From contig JABGRK010000018.1 in the NCBI GenBank assembly GCA_018648325.1, positions 62,001 to 126,000 on the forward strand: a stretch of 64,000 bases of DNA. Direction: 5' to 3'. Below, piece by piece: positions 1 through 8,361 of the stretch. The stretch's first letter is position 1, and every line of letters begins with the position of its first letter. The position numbers and the translations under genes were made by a program. This DNA comes from Chloroflexota bacterium. GTDB taxonomy: Bacteria > Chloroflexota > Dehalococcoidia > JABGRK01. The notes beneath the pieces are model-generated. The model ran no database searches, was not told the origin of the DNA, and saw nothing but the letters and a program-made list of their open reading frames with translations.

Positions 1-1039
1 CCTCAGCATCAGTATTAATTACCTCCACAGTTTTACCGCCCATGGTTTTGAGTACGTCGCCCGGTTTCTGCGCCGTACCGCTGGGCAGGTTCTCGGTGGC
101 AGGCACAATGCCGGTAACATTGATCTTGGGTTTCAGCTTGGCAATAGCGCCCATGGCAGCGATAACCGACGCACCACCGGCCATATCGCCCTTCATTTCT
201 TGCATCTTGTCCGACGGTTTTATGGATATACCACCGGAATCGAAAGTAAGACCTTTGCCTACCAGACCTACAGTCTTGTCGCCACCACCCTTGTACTCCA
301 TAACAATGAACTTGGGTGGCTGGACGCTGCCGCTGGCAACCCCTAATAGGCCACCCATGCCCTTCTCTTGCATCCAGTCTTTATCGAAAACAGTAACCGT
401 AATATTATCTGAGGCCAGATTAAGTGCTACCTCAGCCATATCGGTCGGCGTCATGTAATTGCCCGGCTCGTTGGCCATATCCCGCGCCATGCATACCCCG
501 TCGGCAATTATAACGCCACGCTGGCTACCGCTGGTTATCTGCTTGAGGTCTTTATCATCGGCAACAACGATTGATACACTGTCGACGCCGGGGTAATCGG
601 GTTTTTTGGTGATGTATTTGCCAAACTCGTAAAGCCCCAGAGTAGCGCCCTCGGATAAGGCTTGTGCTACATCCTGGGCCTTCAAATCAGAGTCGCTAAT
701 TACGGCTGTGGCCAGCTTTTTTGCGCCACTCTTTTTGAGTGTGCGACAGGCATCAGCTATCGCATTGCGCACTTTATCTGTAGCAAGCTCTTCCCTTTTA
801 CCCAGTCCAACTATTGCCAGCCGGGGCGAGGGCAACTTGCCCAGTGTATAAACCATGGTAATCTCGCCATGCTTGCCATTTATTTCACCATTCTTAATAA
901 GACCAGAGATGGCCTCATCCAGCGCCTTGTCAGCCCCGGCAACAATGCCATCCAGATCATCGGACTTTTCATATATATAAACTACGATTGCGTCAGTCTC
1001 GATTGTAAGAATATCTGCTTTAGTAACTTCAATGCGCAA
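1..1039 (-). CDS. pepA: Leucyl aminopeptidase (M17 family), 3' end cut by window
   Basis: Cytosolic M17 metallopeptidase that releases N-terminal residues from peptides. The reverse-strand reading frame starts at a TTG (1039-1037) six bases after a GGAGGT (1051-1046) and runs off the left edge, giving about 346 codons. The C-terminal catalytic domain shows the family pattern: a GLVGKGLTFDSGG stretch holding the first metal/active-site lysine, then a KGDMAGGA stretch, then VINTDAE at the very edge. The N-terminal half resembles the M17 N domain. The remaining C-terminal ~150 residues lie outside the window. No neighbour shares the strand here; the gene is divergent from ribD. The family is clear; the TTG start is supported by spacing and by the lack of a better in-frame start. 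Confidence 0.93.
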   Translation of the reverse strand, partial: MRIEVTKADILTIETDAIVVYIYEKSDDLDGIVAGADKALDEAISGLIKNGEINGKHGEITMVYTLGKLPSPRLAIVGLGKREELATDKVRNAIADACRTLKKSGAKKLATAVISDSDLKAQDVAQALSEGATLGLYEFGKYITKKPDYPGVDSVSIVVADDKDLKQITSGSQRGVIIADGVCMARDMANEPGNYMTPTDMAEVALNLASDNITVTVFDKDWMQEKGMGGLLGVASGSVQPPKFIVMEYKGGGDKTVGLVGKGLTFDSGGISIKPSDKMQEMKGDMAGGASVIAAMGAIAKLKPKINVTGIVPATENLPSGTAQKPGDVLKTMGGKTVEVINTDAE

Positions 1040-1153
1040 TTTCGCACCTCCTTTGGTACTGTAGAATCATAGCGAAATGACGGTGCAAATGCAAGACGGA
1101 CCAAGTCTCAAACACCATTGAATAACTTAACCAAACACCCTTTTTGTATTTCC

Positions 1154-1162
1154 TGCTATAAT
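1154..1162 (+). promoter_or_regulatory. Extended -10 promoter of ribD
   Basis: TGCTATAAT, a perfect extended -10 (TGnTATAAT). No convincing -35 hexamer is seen 17 bases upstream. The ribD ATG follows 32 bases later with its own AAAGGA site at 1182-1187, so this is a led transcript. Confidence 0.55.
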
Positions 1163-1194
1163 AAGCGAAAGTTACACACTTAAAGGAACCCTAC

Positions 1195-2280
1195 ATGGAC
1201 TATATGGCACAGGCCTTAAAACAAGCCAAACAGGCACTGGGAACGGTAAGCCCCAACCCGGCAGTGGGTGCCATTATCGTTAAAGATAATCAGATAGTCG
1301 GCGAAGGCTACACACAACCGCCGGGGCAGGATCACGCCGAAAAAGTAGCGCTAAAAGCCGCAGGTACAAACGCCAATGGCGCAATCATGTACGTTACGCT
1401 TGAGCCATGCTGCCACCACGGTAAAACACCACCCTGTACCACAGACATCATCGCAGCAGGAATTGCCGAAGTACACATAGCAACGCCGGACCCCAATCTG
1501 CTGGTTGCGGGCAAAGGGGTAGCAGCACTTGAGGCAGCCGGTATAAAAACATACATGGCTGGCAGCGAGCACGAAGCGATACACCTTATTGAGGCCTACA
1601 TTAAGTTCATAACCACCAAAAGACCCTTTATTACTGCCAAGTACGCCATGAGTCTGGACGGCAAGATTGCCACCGAAACAGGAGACTCCAAGTGGATATC
1701 AAACGAAGCGTCGAGAGACCACGTTCAGCAAATGCGCTATGAGGCCGACGCGGTAATGGTTGGTGTGGGCACCGTCCTTACCGATAATCCCAGGCTTTCC
1801 GTAAGAATAGGCGACGACGATATAAGAGCGCTAAAGACAAAAATCATCGTAGATACAAAAGGCAAAACCCCGATAAACGCTCAATTGTTCAAGGAGCCAG
1901 GCAAAGTACTGATAGCAACCACAGACTTAATTGAAGCTGCCAGGGAGAAGCAATACGAGCAGCTCGGCGCCGAGGTACTCAAACTGACCCAAACCGACGG
2001 ATTGGTAGACCTTGACGGGCTTATGAGTGCGCTGGGTGAAAGAGATATAACCAGCGTCATTGCAGAGGGCGGTGGTATAATACTGGGTTCGCTTTTTGAT
2101 AGGGGACTGGTTGACAAGGTAGCCGCCTTTATTGCACCTAAAATCGTAGGTGGAGACAAATCACCTGCGCCTGTACTGGGCGATGGCGTACTGGCGATGG
2201 AAAAGGCGCTAAAACTGCACGATATCAGCGTTACACCGTTCGATGGCGACGTGTTGATCACGGGGTATGTAAAAGACTAA
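1195..2280 (+). CDS. ribD: Bifunctional riboflavin biosynthesis protein RibD
   Basis: Two-domain enzyme of riboflavin synthesis: N-terminal diaminohydroxyphosphoribosylaminopyrimidine deaminase (about residues 1-145) and C-terminal 5-amino-6-(5-phosphoribosylamino)uracil reductase (about 146-361). The deaminase zinc site is visible as H47-A-E49 and the PCCHHGKTPPC motif with C72 and C81. SPNPAVGA near residue 19-26 and TPDPNLLVAGKG near 95 are typical, although the usual NPLV is NLLV here. The reductase half shows KYAMSLDGKIA and a late AEGGG motif. Length 361 is normal. ATG 1195 has AAAGGA eight bases upstream; an in-frame ATG at 1204 is possible. No other rib genes are adjacent; a hairpin terminator follows. 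Confidence 0.95.
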   Translation: MDYMAQALKQAKQALGTVSPNPAVGAIIVKDNQIVGEGYTQPPGQDHAEKVALKAAGTNANGAIMYVTLEPCCHHGKTPPCTTDIIAAGIAEVHIATPDPNLLVAGKGVAALEAAGIKTYMAGSEHEAIHLIEAYIKFITTKRPFITAKYAMSLDGKIATETGDSKWISNEASRDHVQQMRYEADAVMVGVGTVLTDNPRLSVRIGDDDIRALKTKIIVDTKGKTPINAQLFKEPGKVLIATTDLIEAAREKQYEQLGAEVLKLTQTDGLVDLDGLMSALGERDITSVIAEGGGIILGSLFDRGLVDKVAAFIAPKIVGGDKSPAPVLGDGVLAMEKALKLHDISVTPFDGDVLITGYVKD

Positions 2281-2311
2281 GAATCAATCAATTACTGATC
2301 AACCCCCTCGG

Positions 2312-2339
2312 TCCCCCATTCATGGGGGAAGGATTTTTT
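2312..2339 (+). terminator. Probable intrinsic terminator after ribD
   Basis: TCCCCC and GGGGGA arms (2312-2317 and 2324-2329) around a short ATTCAT loop, followed by a run of six T. It lies 31 bases after the ribD stop. The C/G-rich sequence is unlike its surroundings and could also be a copy of a dispersed intergenic repeat. Confidence 0.55.
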
Positions 2340-2460
2340 AAGATTCTACTGCGATGAACGAGATCCAAAACGTTGTACACACGTAGATCAACGTCAAAAA
2401 AAAGTAAAATCGAGGACACCGCCGGACGAAAACCCACACTGACCTGAAGTGATCACATAA

Positions 2461-3900
2461 CTATTCGATTTTATCGCTTGATTCATTAGCAGGGCTTTTC
2501 TTATCACCTTTTTCGCTAGGGGGTTCCCAATCCAGATTTTCAAGTGATGATCCTGCTCCCACGCCAACAAGGGTTGGCTCCGGATCAATATGCTCCTTTT
2601 CCGGAATCACTGGCGGTAGCTCCACAGGTTCTTCAGCAAGACGGCGCTTGATAACTATCCTGCGCACGCTTCTGCGGCACCCGCATGGATCAGCTAACAT
2701 GGTTACTATATCCTGCGTGCGGTAGCGGGTAACGGGCACTGTCTGGTTGAGAAGCGGCGTTACAACCAGTTCGCCCTCTGCCCCAACAGAAACTTCCTGT
2801 TTCGTCTTGGGATCGATAACCTCGAAGATATAGTCGTCCTCCATTAGGTGCAGGCCATGCTGCGCATCACATGACCAGGCCAAAATGCCCACGTCGGCAC
2901 AGCCATAAATCTCAAATGCTTTGGCTCCCCAGACCTCCTGCATGACCTTGCCGATTTCCTCAGAACTACCTATGCCAATTTCCCCCCCGGTAATAAGCAG
3001 GCGTACAGTGCTATGAGCTGCATCCATCCCCAGCAAATCTGCCGTGTCTCCCAGAGCTTGGACTTGCGAGGACGTACCCACCAGAACCGTTGCCTTAAAG
3101 TGGGTTATCACTTCCATATGTTTTTTTGCATCCGTCCCGTCCACCATAATTACCAGACAACCAAAATCGACTTTGAGCACCTCGCACAAGGGCTTGAACG
3201 CCCAGAATGACTCACTATTGCCCAGAACTACCACCACGTCATCTGCTCTGACGCCAGCGGTTATAAGAGGTCTTGCCAAACGGTAGGTGTTTGCCACATC
3301 ACGCTTGGAGGTAATGAAATAGCGGGGTGCGGCCGAAGCCTTATCACTTGTGGCGACACCTGTTACCTCATCAGATGCTACGCAGCAAACGTCTCCATAA
3401 GGTGGAGCCTCGCTCTGGCTTCCAGACAGGTCTGCATTTGATATAAAAGGCAACCGCTCAAGGTCTTCAAGTTTTTTTATCTCCTTGGCCTTTATTATCC
3501 CCTCGCCCTCCATCTTTATGCGCATATAAGGGGAGTGCTTCCACATATATCCTATCTGCTTTTTAAACAACTTCTTCTGTCTGCCCACAATATTCTTTGG
3601 GGCCAGATACTCGCGTTTATGCCAGTCTTTATCGGTCCAGTATTTGTCTCTAAGAGCCCTTCTGCCCAGTCTTGTCTTAACAAACAGTTTGACAGCCGTC
3701 TCGTAGGCTCCAATGAGCTCCTTGCGTTTGTTATCTTCGGCTTTTTTGCCCTCGGCAGCATCTTTTTTTGCTTGCTTCTGATCAATATCAGGGGCCGCTT
3801 CCCGGGTAGCACCAACCACTTCCTGAGCATCCTGATCTACTTGCGGCGAGGGATCAACTGGCTGCTCCTGCGTTTCCTCAATATGTTCATCCTGGCTCAA
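2461..3900 (-). CDS. Degenerate PaaK-like adenylate-forming protein
   Basis: 479-residue protein related to phenylacetate-CoA ligases (COG1541). The central part (about 85-400) keeps the family layout: an LLITGGEIG block, a FEIYGCADVG block, a GELVVTPLLNQTVPVTRYRTQD block. Key ligase motifs are altered: the AMP-binding SSGTTGxP loop reads TSDKASAAPRYFITSKRD, and the YGxTE motif reads YGCADVG. The usual C-terminal lid domain is missing and is replaced by a short acidic, proline-rich tail. The N-terminal ~60 residues are highly charged and low in complexity. Start is TTG (3900) nine bases from AGGAGG (3915-3910). The fold is likely; catalysis as a CoA ligase is doubtful. Monocistronic, with no aromatic-degradation neighbours. 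Confidence 0.7.
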   Translation of the reverse strand: MSQDEHIEETQEQPVDPSPQVDQDAQEVVGATREAAPDIDQKQAKKDAAEGKKAEDNKRKELIGAYETAVKLFVKTRLGRRALRDKYWTDKDWHKREYLAPKNIVGRQKKLFKKQIGYMWKHSPYMRIKMEGEGIIKAKEIKKLEDLERLPFISNADLSGSQSEAPPYGDVCCVASDEVTGVATSDKASAAPRYFITSKRDVANTYRLARPLITAGVRADDVVVVLGNSESFWAFKPLCEVLKVDFGCLVIMVDGTDAKKHMEVITHFKATVLVGTSSQVQALGDTADLLGMDAAHSTVRLLITGGEIGIGSSEEIGKVMQEVWGAKAFEIYGCADVGILAWSCDAQHGLHLMEDDYIFEVIDPKTKQEVSVGAEGELVVTPLLNQTVPVTRYRTQDIVTMLADPCGCRRSVRRIVIKRRLAEEPVELPPVIPEKEHIDPEPTLVGVGAGSSLENLDWEPPSEKGDKKSPANESSDKIE

Positions 3901-4043
3901 AATAGGTTACCTCCTACTCAAGAATTGAAACCACGGCGGCGCCTCATGATAACGCCAGTGGTGAACTTAGAATAGCACTACCGTTTTATTTGTCAAGTTG
4001 CGATCGCGATGTAATAGAAATCGTCCACAAGCCTTTAATAATC

Positions 4044-4052
4044 TGCTATAAT
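4044..4052 (+). promoter_or_regulatory. Extended -10 promoter of ruvB, probably leaderless
   Basis: TGCTATAAT ends eight bases before the ruvB ATG at 4061. A start point about seven bases after the -10 would fall within one to three bases of the ATG. No Shine-Dalgarno site is present between them. Confidence 0.55.
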
Positions 4053-4060
4053 GCACAGCA

Positions 4061-5095
4061 ATGGACAGGATAATATCAGCTAAAGCAAACGAGCAAGATG
4101 TCACCACAGACAAGAGCCTGCGCCCCAAACAATTAGGGGAGTACATAGGGCAGGAAAAAGTTGTGGAGAACCTCAAAATATCACTTGAGGCTGCTAAAAG
4201 CCGGGGCGATGTTCTGGACCACATACTGCTGTACGGCCCGCCGGGGCTGGGCAAAACCACGCTGGCCAACATCATCGCTGCGGAGATGGGCGTTAACATA
4301 CGCATTACATCCGGGCCGGCGGTGGAGCGTACCGGCGATATGGCTGCAATTCTGACCAATCTTAAAAAAGGCGACATTATCTTTATTGACGAGGTGCACC
4401 GTCTTAACCGCGCCATCGAAGAGGTGTTATACCCGGCAATGGAGGATTATGCGCTGGACATAGTTATCGGCAAAGGACCGGGAGCCAGAAGCGTCAGGCT
4501 CAAGATACCGCCGTTTACACTCATAGGAGCAACCACCCGCTATTCCCTGCTGGCACCGCCATTGCGAGACAGGTTCGGCTCCATATACAGGCTGGACTTC
4601 TACTCCACTGATGCGATTGAACTGATACTGAAACGATCTGCTGCGATACTGGGCGTGCAAATGCATGATGACGGGGCGATAGAAATAGCCAAACGCGCGC
4701 GCGGCACACCCAGAGTGGCCAATCGGCTGCTTAAGCGAGTGCGGGACTACGCACAGGTAAAGGCTGATGGCATCATAACGCTGGATGTGGCCAACGAAGC
4801 ACTGTCCAGGCTTGAGGTAGACAAAATAGGGCTGGACAATATAGACCACAAAGTACTGAAAACAATAATAGAAAAATACGACGGCGGACCGGTGGGACTT
4901 GAAACCATAGCCGCATCCATAAGCGAAGATTCGGACACGGTGATGGATGTTTACGAGCCATACCTGCTGCAACTCGGAATGCTGGCTCGCACACCCAGAG
5001 GCAGAGTGGCCACCAAAACCGCCTACGAACATATGGGCATCGAATACAAGGGTGACAACCCGCAAATAGGGTTGTGGCAATCACAATCAGAGTAA
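4061..5095 (+). CDS. ruvB: Holliday junction branch migration ATPase RuvB
   Basis: Hexameric AAA+ motor that drives branch migration with RuvA. Normal length (344). Walker A GPPGLGKT at about 59-66, Walker B IDEVH at about 109-113, the sensor-I region TLIGATTR at about 150, arginine-finger region [14 protein letters not shown], and the C-terminal winged-helix domain ending in [17 protein letters not shown]. ruvA and ruvC are not adjacent. The ATG has no ribosome-binding site and sits only eight bases after an extended -10, so translation is probably leaderless. The last 22 bases overlap queH, indicating co-transcription. Confidence 0.97.
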   Translation: MDRIISAKANEQDVTTDKSLRPKQLGEYIGQEKVVENLKISLEAAKSRGDVLDHILLYGPPGLGKTTLANIIAAEMGVNIRITSGPAVERTGDMAAILTNLKKGDIIFIDEVHRLNRAIEEVLYPAMEDYALDIVIGKGPGARSVRLKIPPFTLIGATTRYSLLAPPLRDRFGSIYRLDFYSTDAIELILKRSAAILGVQMHDDGAIEIAKRARGTPRVANRLLKRVRDYAQVKADGIITLDVANEALSRLEVDKIGLDNIDHKVLKTIIEKYDGGPVGLETIAASISEDSDTVMDVYEPYLLQLGMLARTPRGRVATKTAYEHMGIEYKGDNPQIGLWQSQSE

Positions 5096-5655
5096 GAGGT
5101 AATAGTACAACGTCTTCAATTCTTCTTCATAGCTGCTGCGCCCCCTGCGCCGCTTATTGCGTAAATAGCCTAAAAGAGCAGGGACACAGTGTAAGCGCAT
5201 ACTGGTACAACCCCAATGTGCACCCCTTTATGGAGCATAAACGACGGCTTGAAGCAATGCGCCAACTGGCCCAGTTGACTGATCTGCCTCTGATTGAGGC
5301 CGATGGATATGAGATGATCGAATATATGCGGGCAGTTGTTGGACATGAAGCAAAGCGTTGTCCTATATGCTATAAAATGCGTCTTGAACAAACGGCCAGG
5401 GCTGCCAAAGAAAAAGGCCTTGATGCATTTACAACTACCCTGCTTATCAGTCCATATCAGGACCATGATCAGATAATAGAAATTGCCAGCGACATCGCCA
5501 AAGATGTTGGGATCGATTTCTACTACCAGGATTTCAGGTCGGGATTCAGGGAGGGACACCGTATTACAAAGGACATGGGGCTTTATCATCAACCCTACTG
5601 TGGCTGTATATACAGTGAATGGGAGCGATACGCCAAGTTCAAAATTGGGGAATAA
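5074..5655 (+). CDS. queH: Epoxyqueuosine reductase QueH
   Basis: Cobalamin-independent enzyme that reduces epoxyqueuosine to queuosine in tRNA, the last step of queuosine synthesis (formerly DUF208). 193 residues. The cysteines expected to hold the Fe-S cluster are visible: HSCCAPC (C21, C22, C25), CPIC (C96, C99) and PYCGC (C176, C178), with the family stretches YNPNVHP and [10 protein letters not shown]. The start is GTG at 5074, inside the end of ruvB (22-base overlap); no better in-frame start precedes the first cysteine motif, so translational coupling to ruvB is likely. A bidirectional hairpin terminator follows directly. Confidence 0.93.
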   Translation: MAITIRVRGNSTTSSILLHSCCAPCAAYCVNSLKEQGHSVSAYWYNPNVHPFMEHKRRLEAMRQLAQLTDLPLIEADGYEMIEYMRAVVGHEAKRCPICYKMRLEQTARAAKEKGLDAFTTTLLISPYQDHDQIIEIASDIAKDVGIDFYYQDFRSGFREGHRITKDMGLYHQPYCGCIYSEWERYAKFKIGE

Positions 5656-5656
5656 A

Positions 5657-5684
5657 AAAAGGCCTCTTTAAAAAGAGGCCTTTT
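5657..5684. terminator. Bidirectional terminator between queH and the DUF5666-like gene
   Basis: AAAAGGCCTCTTT and AAAGAGGCCTTTT form a perfect stem with a two-base gap; A-run on the left and T-run on the right let it act on both strands. It lies between two convergent genes. Confidence 0.85.
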
Positions 5685-5703
5685 AAAACTGCTTTACTTG
5701 ATA

Positions 5704-6447
5704 CTATGCTTCGGGCTGTACTACTTCATCAACGGCTCTGTTTGCACGTCGATTGCGTTGCCTTTCTATTATCTTAAGCGCCCTTTTTTGGCCGCGCTTA
5801 CCTTTAATAACCTTCACAGCCTTGGCGGTAAGAACACCCTCGTCCTCAGTAGCACGTACGGCCACTTTGACTGCCTGTTCATTGACTATGGCTTCATCGT
5901 AGTAAGCTGTAAATTCCTCAGCGGTTACCTGCCCCTGTCCGGGTATGCGGTACTTGGTTTCGTCATTAAGAACGATCGCCGTTTCGCCGTCCCTGGTCTC
6001 GATAATGAGCTCCAGTTCTTCTACAGAAGTAACCGCACCCACGACCAGCTTGGGCATTACCCGTACGCCCTTAGCCGTGATAGTACCATCTTCTGCCCTG
6101 TCTGCCCTGACCACGGCTTTGATAGTCTCTTCTGCTGCAAGCCCGTCGGCTACGTAGGTTGCAAACTCATCGGCGGTTATCTCACCAACTCCGGGCAGAC
6201 CATACTTTGTTTCGTCTGTCAGATTAACATCAACCGTCCATCCACCGCGTTTTTCAAGTGTAAGCACACCATCAGCAAGCGATGCGATTTGTCCGGCATA
6301 ACCCCTGTAGCGTTTTGCTCCGTCAGCTTTTTCGGCAGCCGGTCGGTTAACCGGGTCAGTATCGTCAGCAAACACAGTACCGGTAAGACCCAGCACCAGA
6401 CACAATGTCGCCGCAATGGTCCCAATAATTATTGCCAGCTTTTTCAT
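5704..6447 (-). CDS. Secreted protein with two DUF5666-like repeats
   Basis: 247 residues. An N-terminal signal peptide is clear: MKKLA, then a hydrophobic core to about residue 25, then TVFADD. The mature part has two similar units: NLTDETKYGLPGVGEITADEF near 75-95 and VLNDETKYRIPGQGQVTAEEF near 160-180, each preceded by beta-rich GQIASLADGVLTLEKR / GAVTSVEELELIIETR segments. This matches the DUF5666 style of small beta-barrel repeats; function unknown. The C-terminus is basic (KGKRGQKRALKIIERQRNRR). RBS GGAGGA precedes the ATG. It is 127 bases downstream of the sigma-factor fusion gene on the same strand and may be part of its regulon. Confidence 0.7.
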   Translation of the reverse strand: MKKLAIIIGTIAATLCLVLGLTGTVFADDTDPVNRPAAEKADGAKRYRGYAGQIASLADGVLTLEKRGGWTVDVNLTDETKYGLPGVGEITADEFATYVADGLAAEETIKAVVRADRAEDGTITAKGVRVMPKLVVGAVTSVEELELIIETRDGETAIVLNDETKYRIPGQGQVTAEEFTAYYDEAIVNEQAVKVAVRATEDEGVLTAKAVKVIKGKRGQKRALKIIERQRNRRANRAVDEVVQPEA

Positions 6448-6574
6448 TTTCTCGTCCTCCTTTATTAAATCCGTTCAACTATATATAACGAGAACTATGG
6501 CATTTGGTTAGCACCTGATTTAACAAAACTTAAAAATGTGATAATTAATGATTTATTTGTGAGATTTAGCCAGC

Positions 6575-8242
6575 CTATTGCAAGGTCGGGGTGTCAAACT
6601 GGGCAATATCATAGTACCACAAACCCCTGCCTGCCAGCTTGATACTTATAACGCCACGCAGGCTGTCGGTGCCACCGGCAGGACGGACAAAGGTAACGCT
6701 GTAATCAAACGATGTGCTGTCCTGAGCAGGAATAATAACACCCTTGGCAAGCCCACCCAAGGTATCTGTGTCTGCCGGGGTCAACCTGAGCCGTTTCCAT
6801 ATATTGTTGTCACGTCCGCCTTGGAAGGCCAGTGAATATTTAACACCGTTGATTCTTGCATCCACATCGCCGCTGTTAGTCACAGTAATAGAACCCGTAA
6901 GCGTATTGCCACTCACTATCGGCGTACTATCTAAGACCACCTGTACATCGGGTAAAGACGGAACGTCTGAAATATCTTCAATGGCCGTGTCATAAGCGTC
7001 GTTTATGGACCCGATAAGCGTATCGATAGCCGGTTGCGACGCAACCGGAGCCTTGTCGTAAATAGCTTCAAGCAATGCCACCTGTCTGTTGGCCAGCTTC
7101 TCAAGGCGGTCTACCATAACACCGTTCTCCAGCAATGCGGGAGCAGCCTTTTTGGCGTTTTCTATATGATTGGCCAACCTGAGTCCTATGTTGTTGGCAT
7201 CTTCAAGATTGCCACGGGTCACCAGCACCTGCATCTCTTCACTGCGTCTTTCGGCAAATTTAAGCTGCAGATTCGCTTTTCTGGTATTGCCAACGGTCAG
7301 TCCCATCTGCACTCGCTCTACAAAGGTTTTGACCCCATACAGCGCATCACCGGGATTACTGCCAGCCGAGGCAATGCCTGTACCTCCACCTATCACAAAA
7401 ATAACCAGTACAGCAATCGCAACAGTGGCCCACCGCAGTCCCCATTTGCGCGGCACGTCCTTGCTTTTTGTCACTTGCTTGTCTTTATTTGCCAGCGCCG
7501 AGTAGAACCTGTAGCGCGCTGCCGCCTTGAAATCAGCTCGCGGCTGGACAGACGACGTTGTACCAACAACCCCTCGGGCTGTGACAAGCAGAGGTTGCAG
7601 ATCATCTGCAAGGTCCGGATAGCTGACAAGACAGCTTTCTATAGACTCGCCACTAGCCATTCTTTCTAAACAATCGTTTAGTGCTTCTTCTATTCTTTCC
7701 ATTTTTACCCCCCCCCCGCTCATAGCTTTACGAAGCGCTACCACAGCACTGTGCTGCATTGCCTTTACCGCGCCATCGCTCTTGCCCATAATTTTGGCCG
7801 ATTCCGCAATGGAAAGGCCACTGGCAAAGCGGAGTATTATAACCTGCCTTTGCAGTTCTGTCAGCTTACTTAGTGCAACCCTGAGCTCATCCATCGTCAA
7901 ATTGAGCTCGGCCGCAGATGCCGTATCAACGCCGCCGCCGAGTATGGCATCGTCAAGAGGAAGATTCTGCCTTTTGCTCATCTTGCGCTGCCAGTCAACG
8001 ACCTGATTGTGAGCAATCCTGAATAACCACGACGAAAACGGAGAACCCTTCCATTTGAAGGATTTGATTGATTCAAGGCTTTTTAGAAACACCTGTTCCG
8101 TCAAATCCTCGGCCTCCGTTCTATCAAATATCCTTACCGCAATATAGCGATAAATCCTGTCGAAGTACTCCTCATATATCTGAGCAAATGCGCTGCTGTC
8201 TCCTTTTTGCGCCCGCTCAACAACTTTTTGTTCATCCTGCAC
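6575..8242 (-). CDS. ECF sigma-70 factor fused in frame to membrane DUF5667-like protein
   Basis: 555 residues as read. Residues 1-178 are a complete ECF sigma factor: region 2 (YEEYFDRIYRYIAVRIFDRTEAEDLTEQ, then FKWKGSPFSSWLFRIAHNQVVDW split across the helix) and region 4 (TELQRQVIILRFASGLS to AVVALRKAM). From M181 a second protein follows: an N-terminal CLERMASGESIESCLVSYPD segment, a membrane helix at about 268-290, a DUF5667-like helical domain at about 297-365, and an extracytoplasmic beta domain. The junction is ten consecutive G on the coding strand (7717-7708). With nine G the sigma frame ends at TAA and the second protein starts at ATG 7702, two bases later. GTG start with AAGGAG nine bases upstream. 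Likely two genes in the nine-G state. Confidence 0.8.
   Translation of the reverse strand: MQDEQKVVERAQKGDSSAFAQIYEEYFDRIYRYIAVRIFDRTEAEDLTEQVFLKSLESIKSFKWKGSPFSSWLFRIAHNQVVDWQRKMSKRQNLPLDDAILGGGVDTASAAELNLTMDELRVALSKLTELQRQVIILRFASGLSIAESAKIMGKSDGAVKAMQHSAVVALRKAMSGGGVKMERIEEALNDCLERMASGESIESCLVSYPDLADDLQPLLVTARGVVGTTSSVQPRADFKAAARYRFYSALANKDKQVTKSKDVPRKWGLRWATVAIAVLVIFVIGGGTGIASAGSNPGDALYGVKTFVERVQMGLTVGNTRKANLQLKFAERRSEEMQVLVTRGNLEDANNIGLRLANHIENAKKAAPALLENGVMVDRLEKLANRQVALLEAIYDKAPVASQPAIDTLIGSINDAYDTAIEDISDVPSLPDVQVVLDSTPIVSGNTLTGSITVTNSGDVDARINGVKYSLAFQGGRDNNIWKRLRLTPADTDTLGGLAKGVIIPAQDSTSFDYSVTFVRPAGGTDSLRGVISIKLAGRGLWYYDIAQFDTPTLQ
7708..7717 (-). repeat. G10 homopolymer at sigma/DUF5667 junction
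   Basis: Ten consecutive G on the coding strand. The length decides whether sigma factor and membrane protein are one chain (10) or two overlapping genes (9, TAA followed by ATG). With 11 the sigma frame ends about 14 codons later at TAG. The G-run also lies where a Shine-Dalgarno site for ATG 7702 would be. Confidence 0.9.
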
Positions 8243-8343
8243 TAAATGAAGCTCCTTAATTGCCTTTTAGCTAGTAGCATAATCTAGTGCATCTATATTA
8301 ACGAATAAGTAATCAAAAAGATAGTTGCACAGATGAAAAGTTA

Positions 8344-8352
8344 TGCTAGAAT
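8344..8352 (+). promoter_or_regulatory. Extended -10 promoter of the GNAT gene, probably leaderless
   Basis: TGCTAGAAT ends nine bases before the ATG at 8362, with no Shine-Dalgarno site. Same geometry as the ruvB promoter. Confidence 0.5.
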
Positions 8353-8361
8353 GATGAAATC

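Noticed and set aside
2303-2340. C/G-rich hairpin as a mobile-element end
   Set aside because: No target duplication or transposase; terminator function explains it.
4427-5080. 217-codon open frame antisense to ruvB
   Set aside because: Shadow of ruvB; no RBS, composition rich in Tyr/Cys/His, no family pattern.
7034-7669. 211-codon frame antisense to the sigma/DUF5667 gene
   Set aside because: Shadow frame; no recognisable domain, no start signals.
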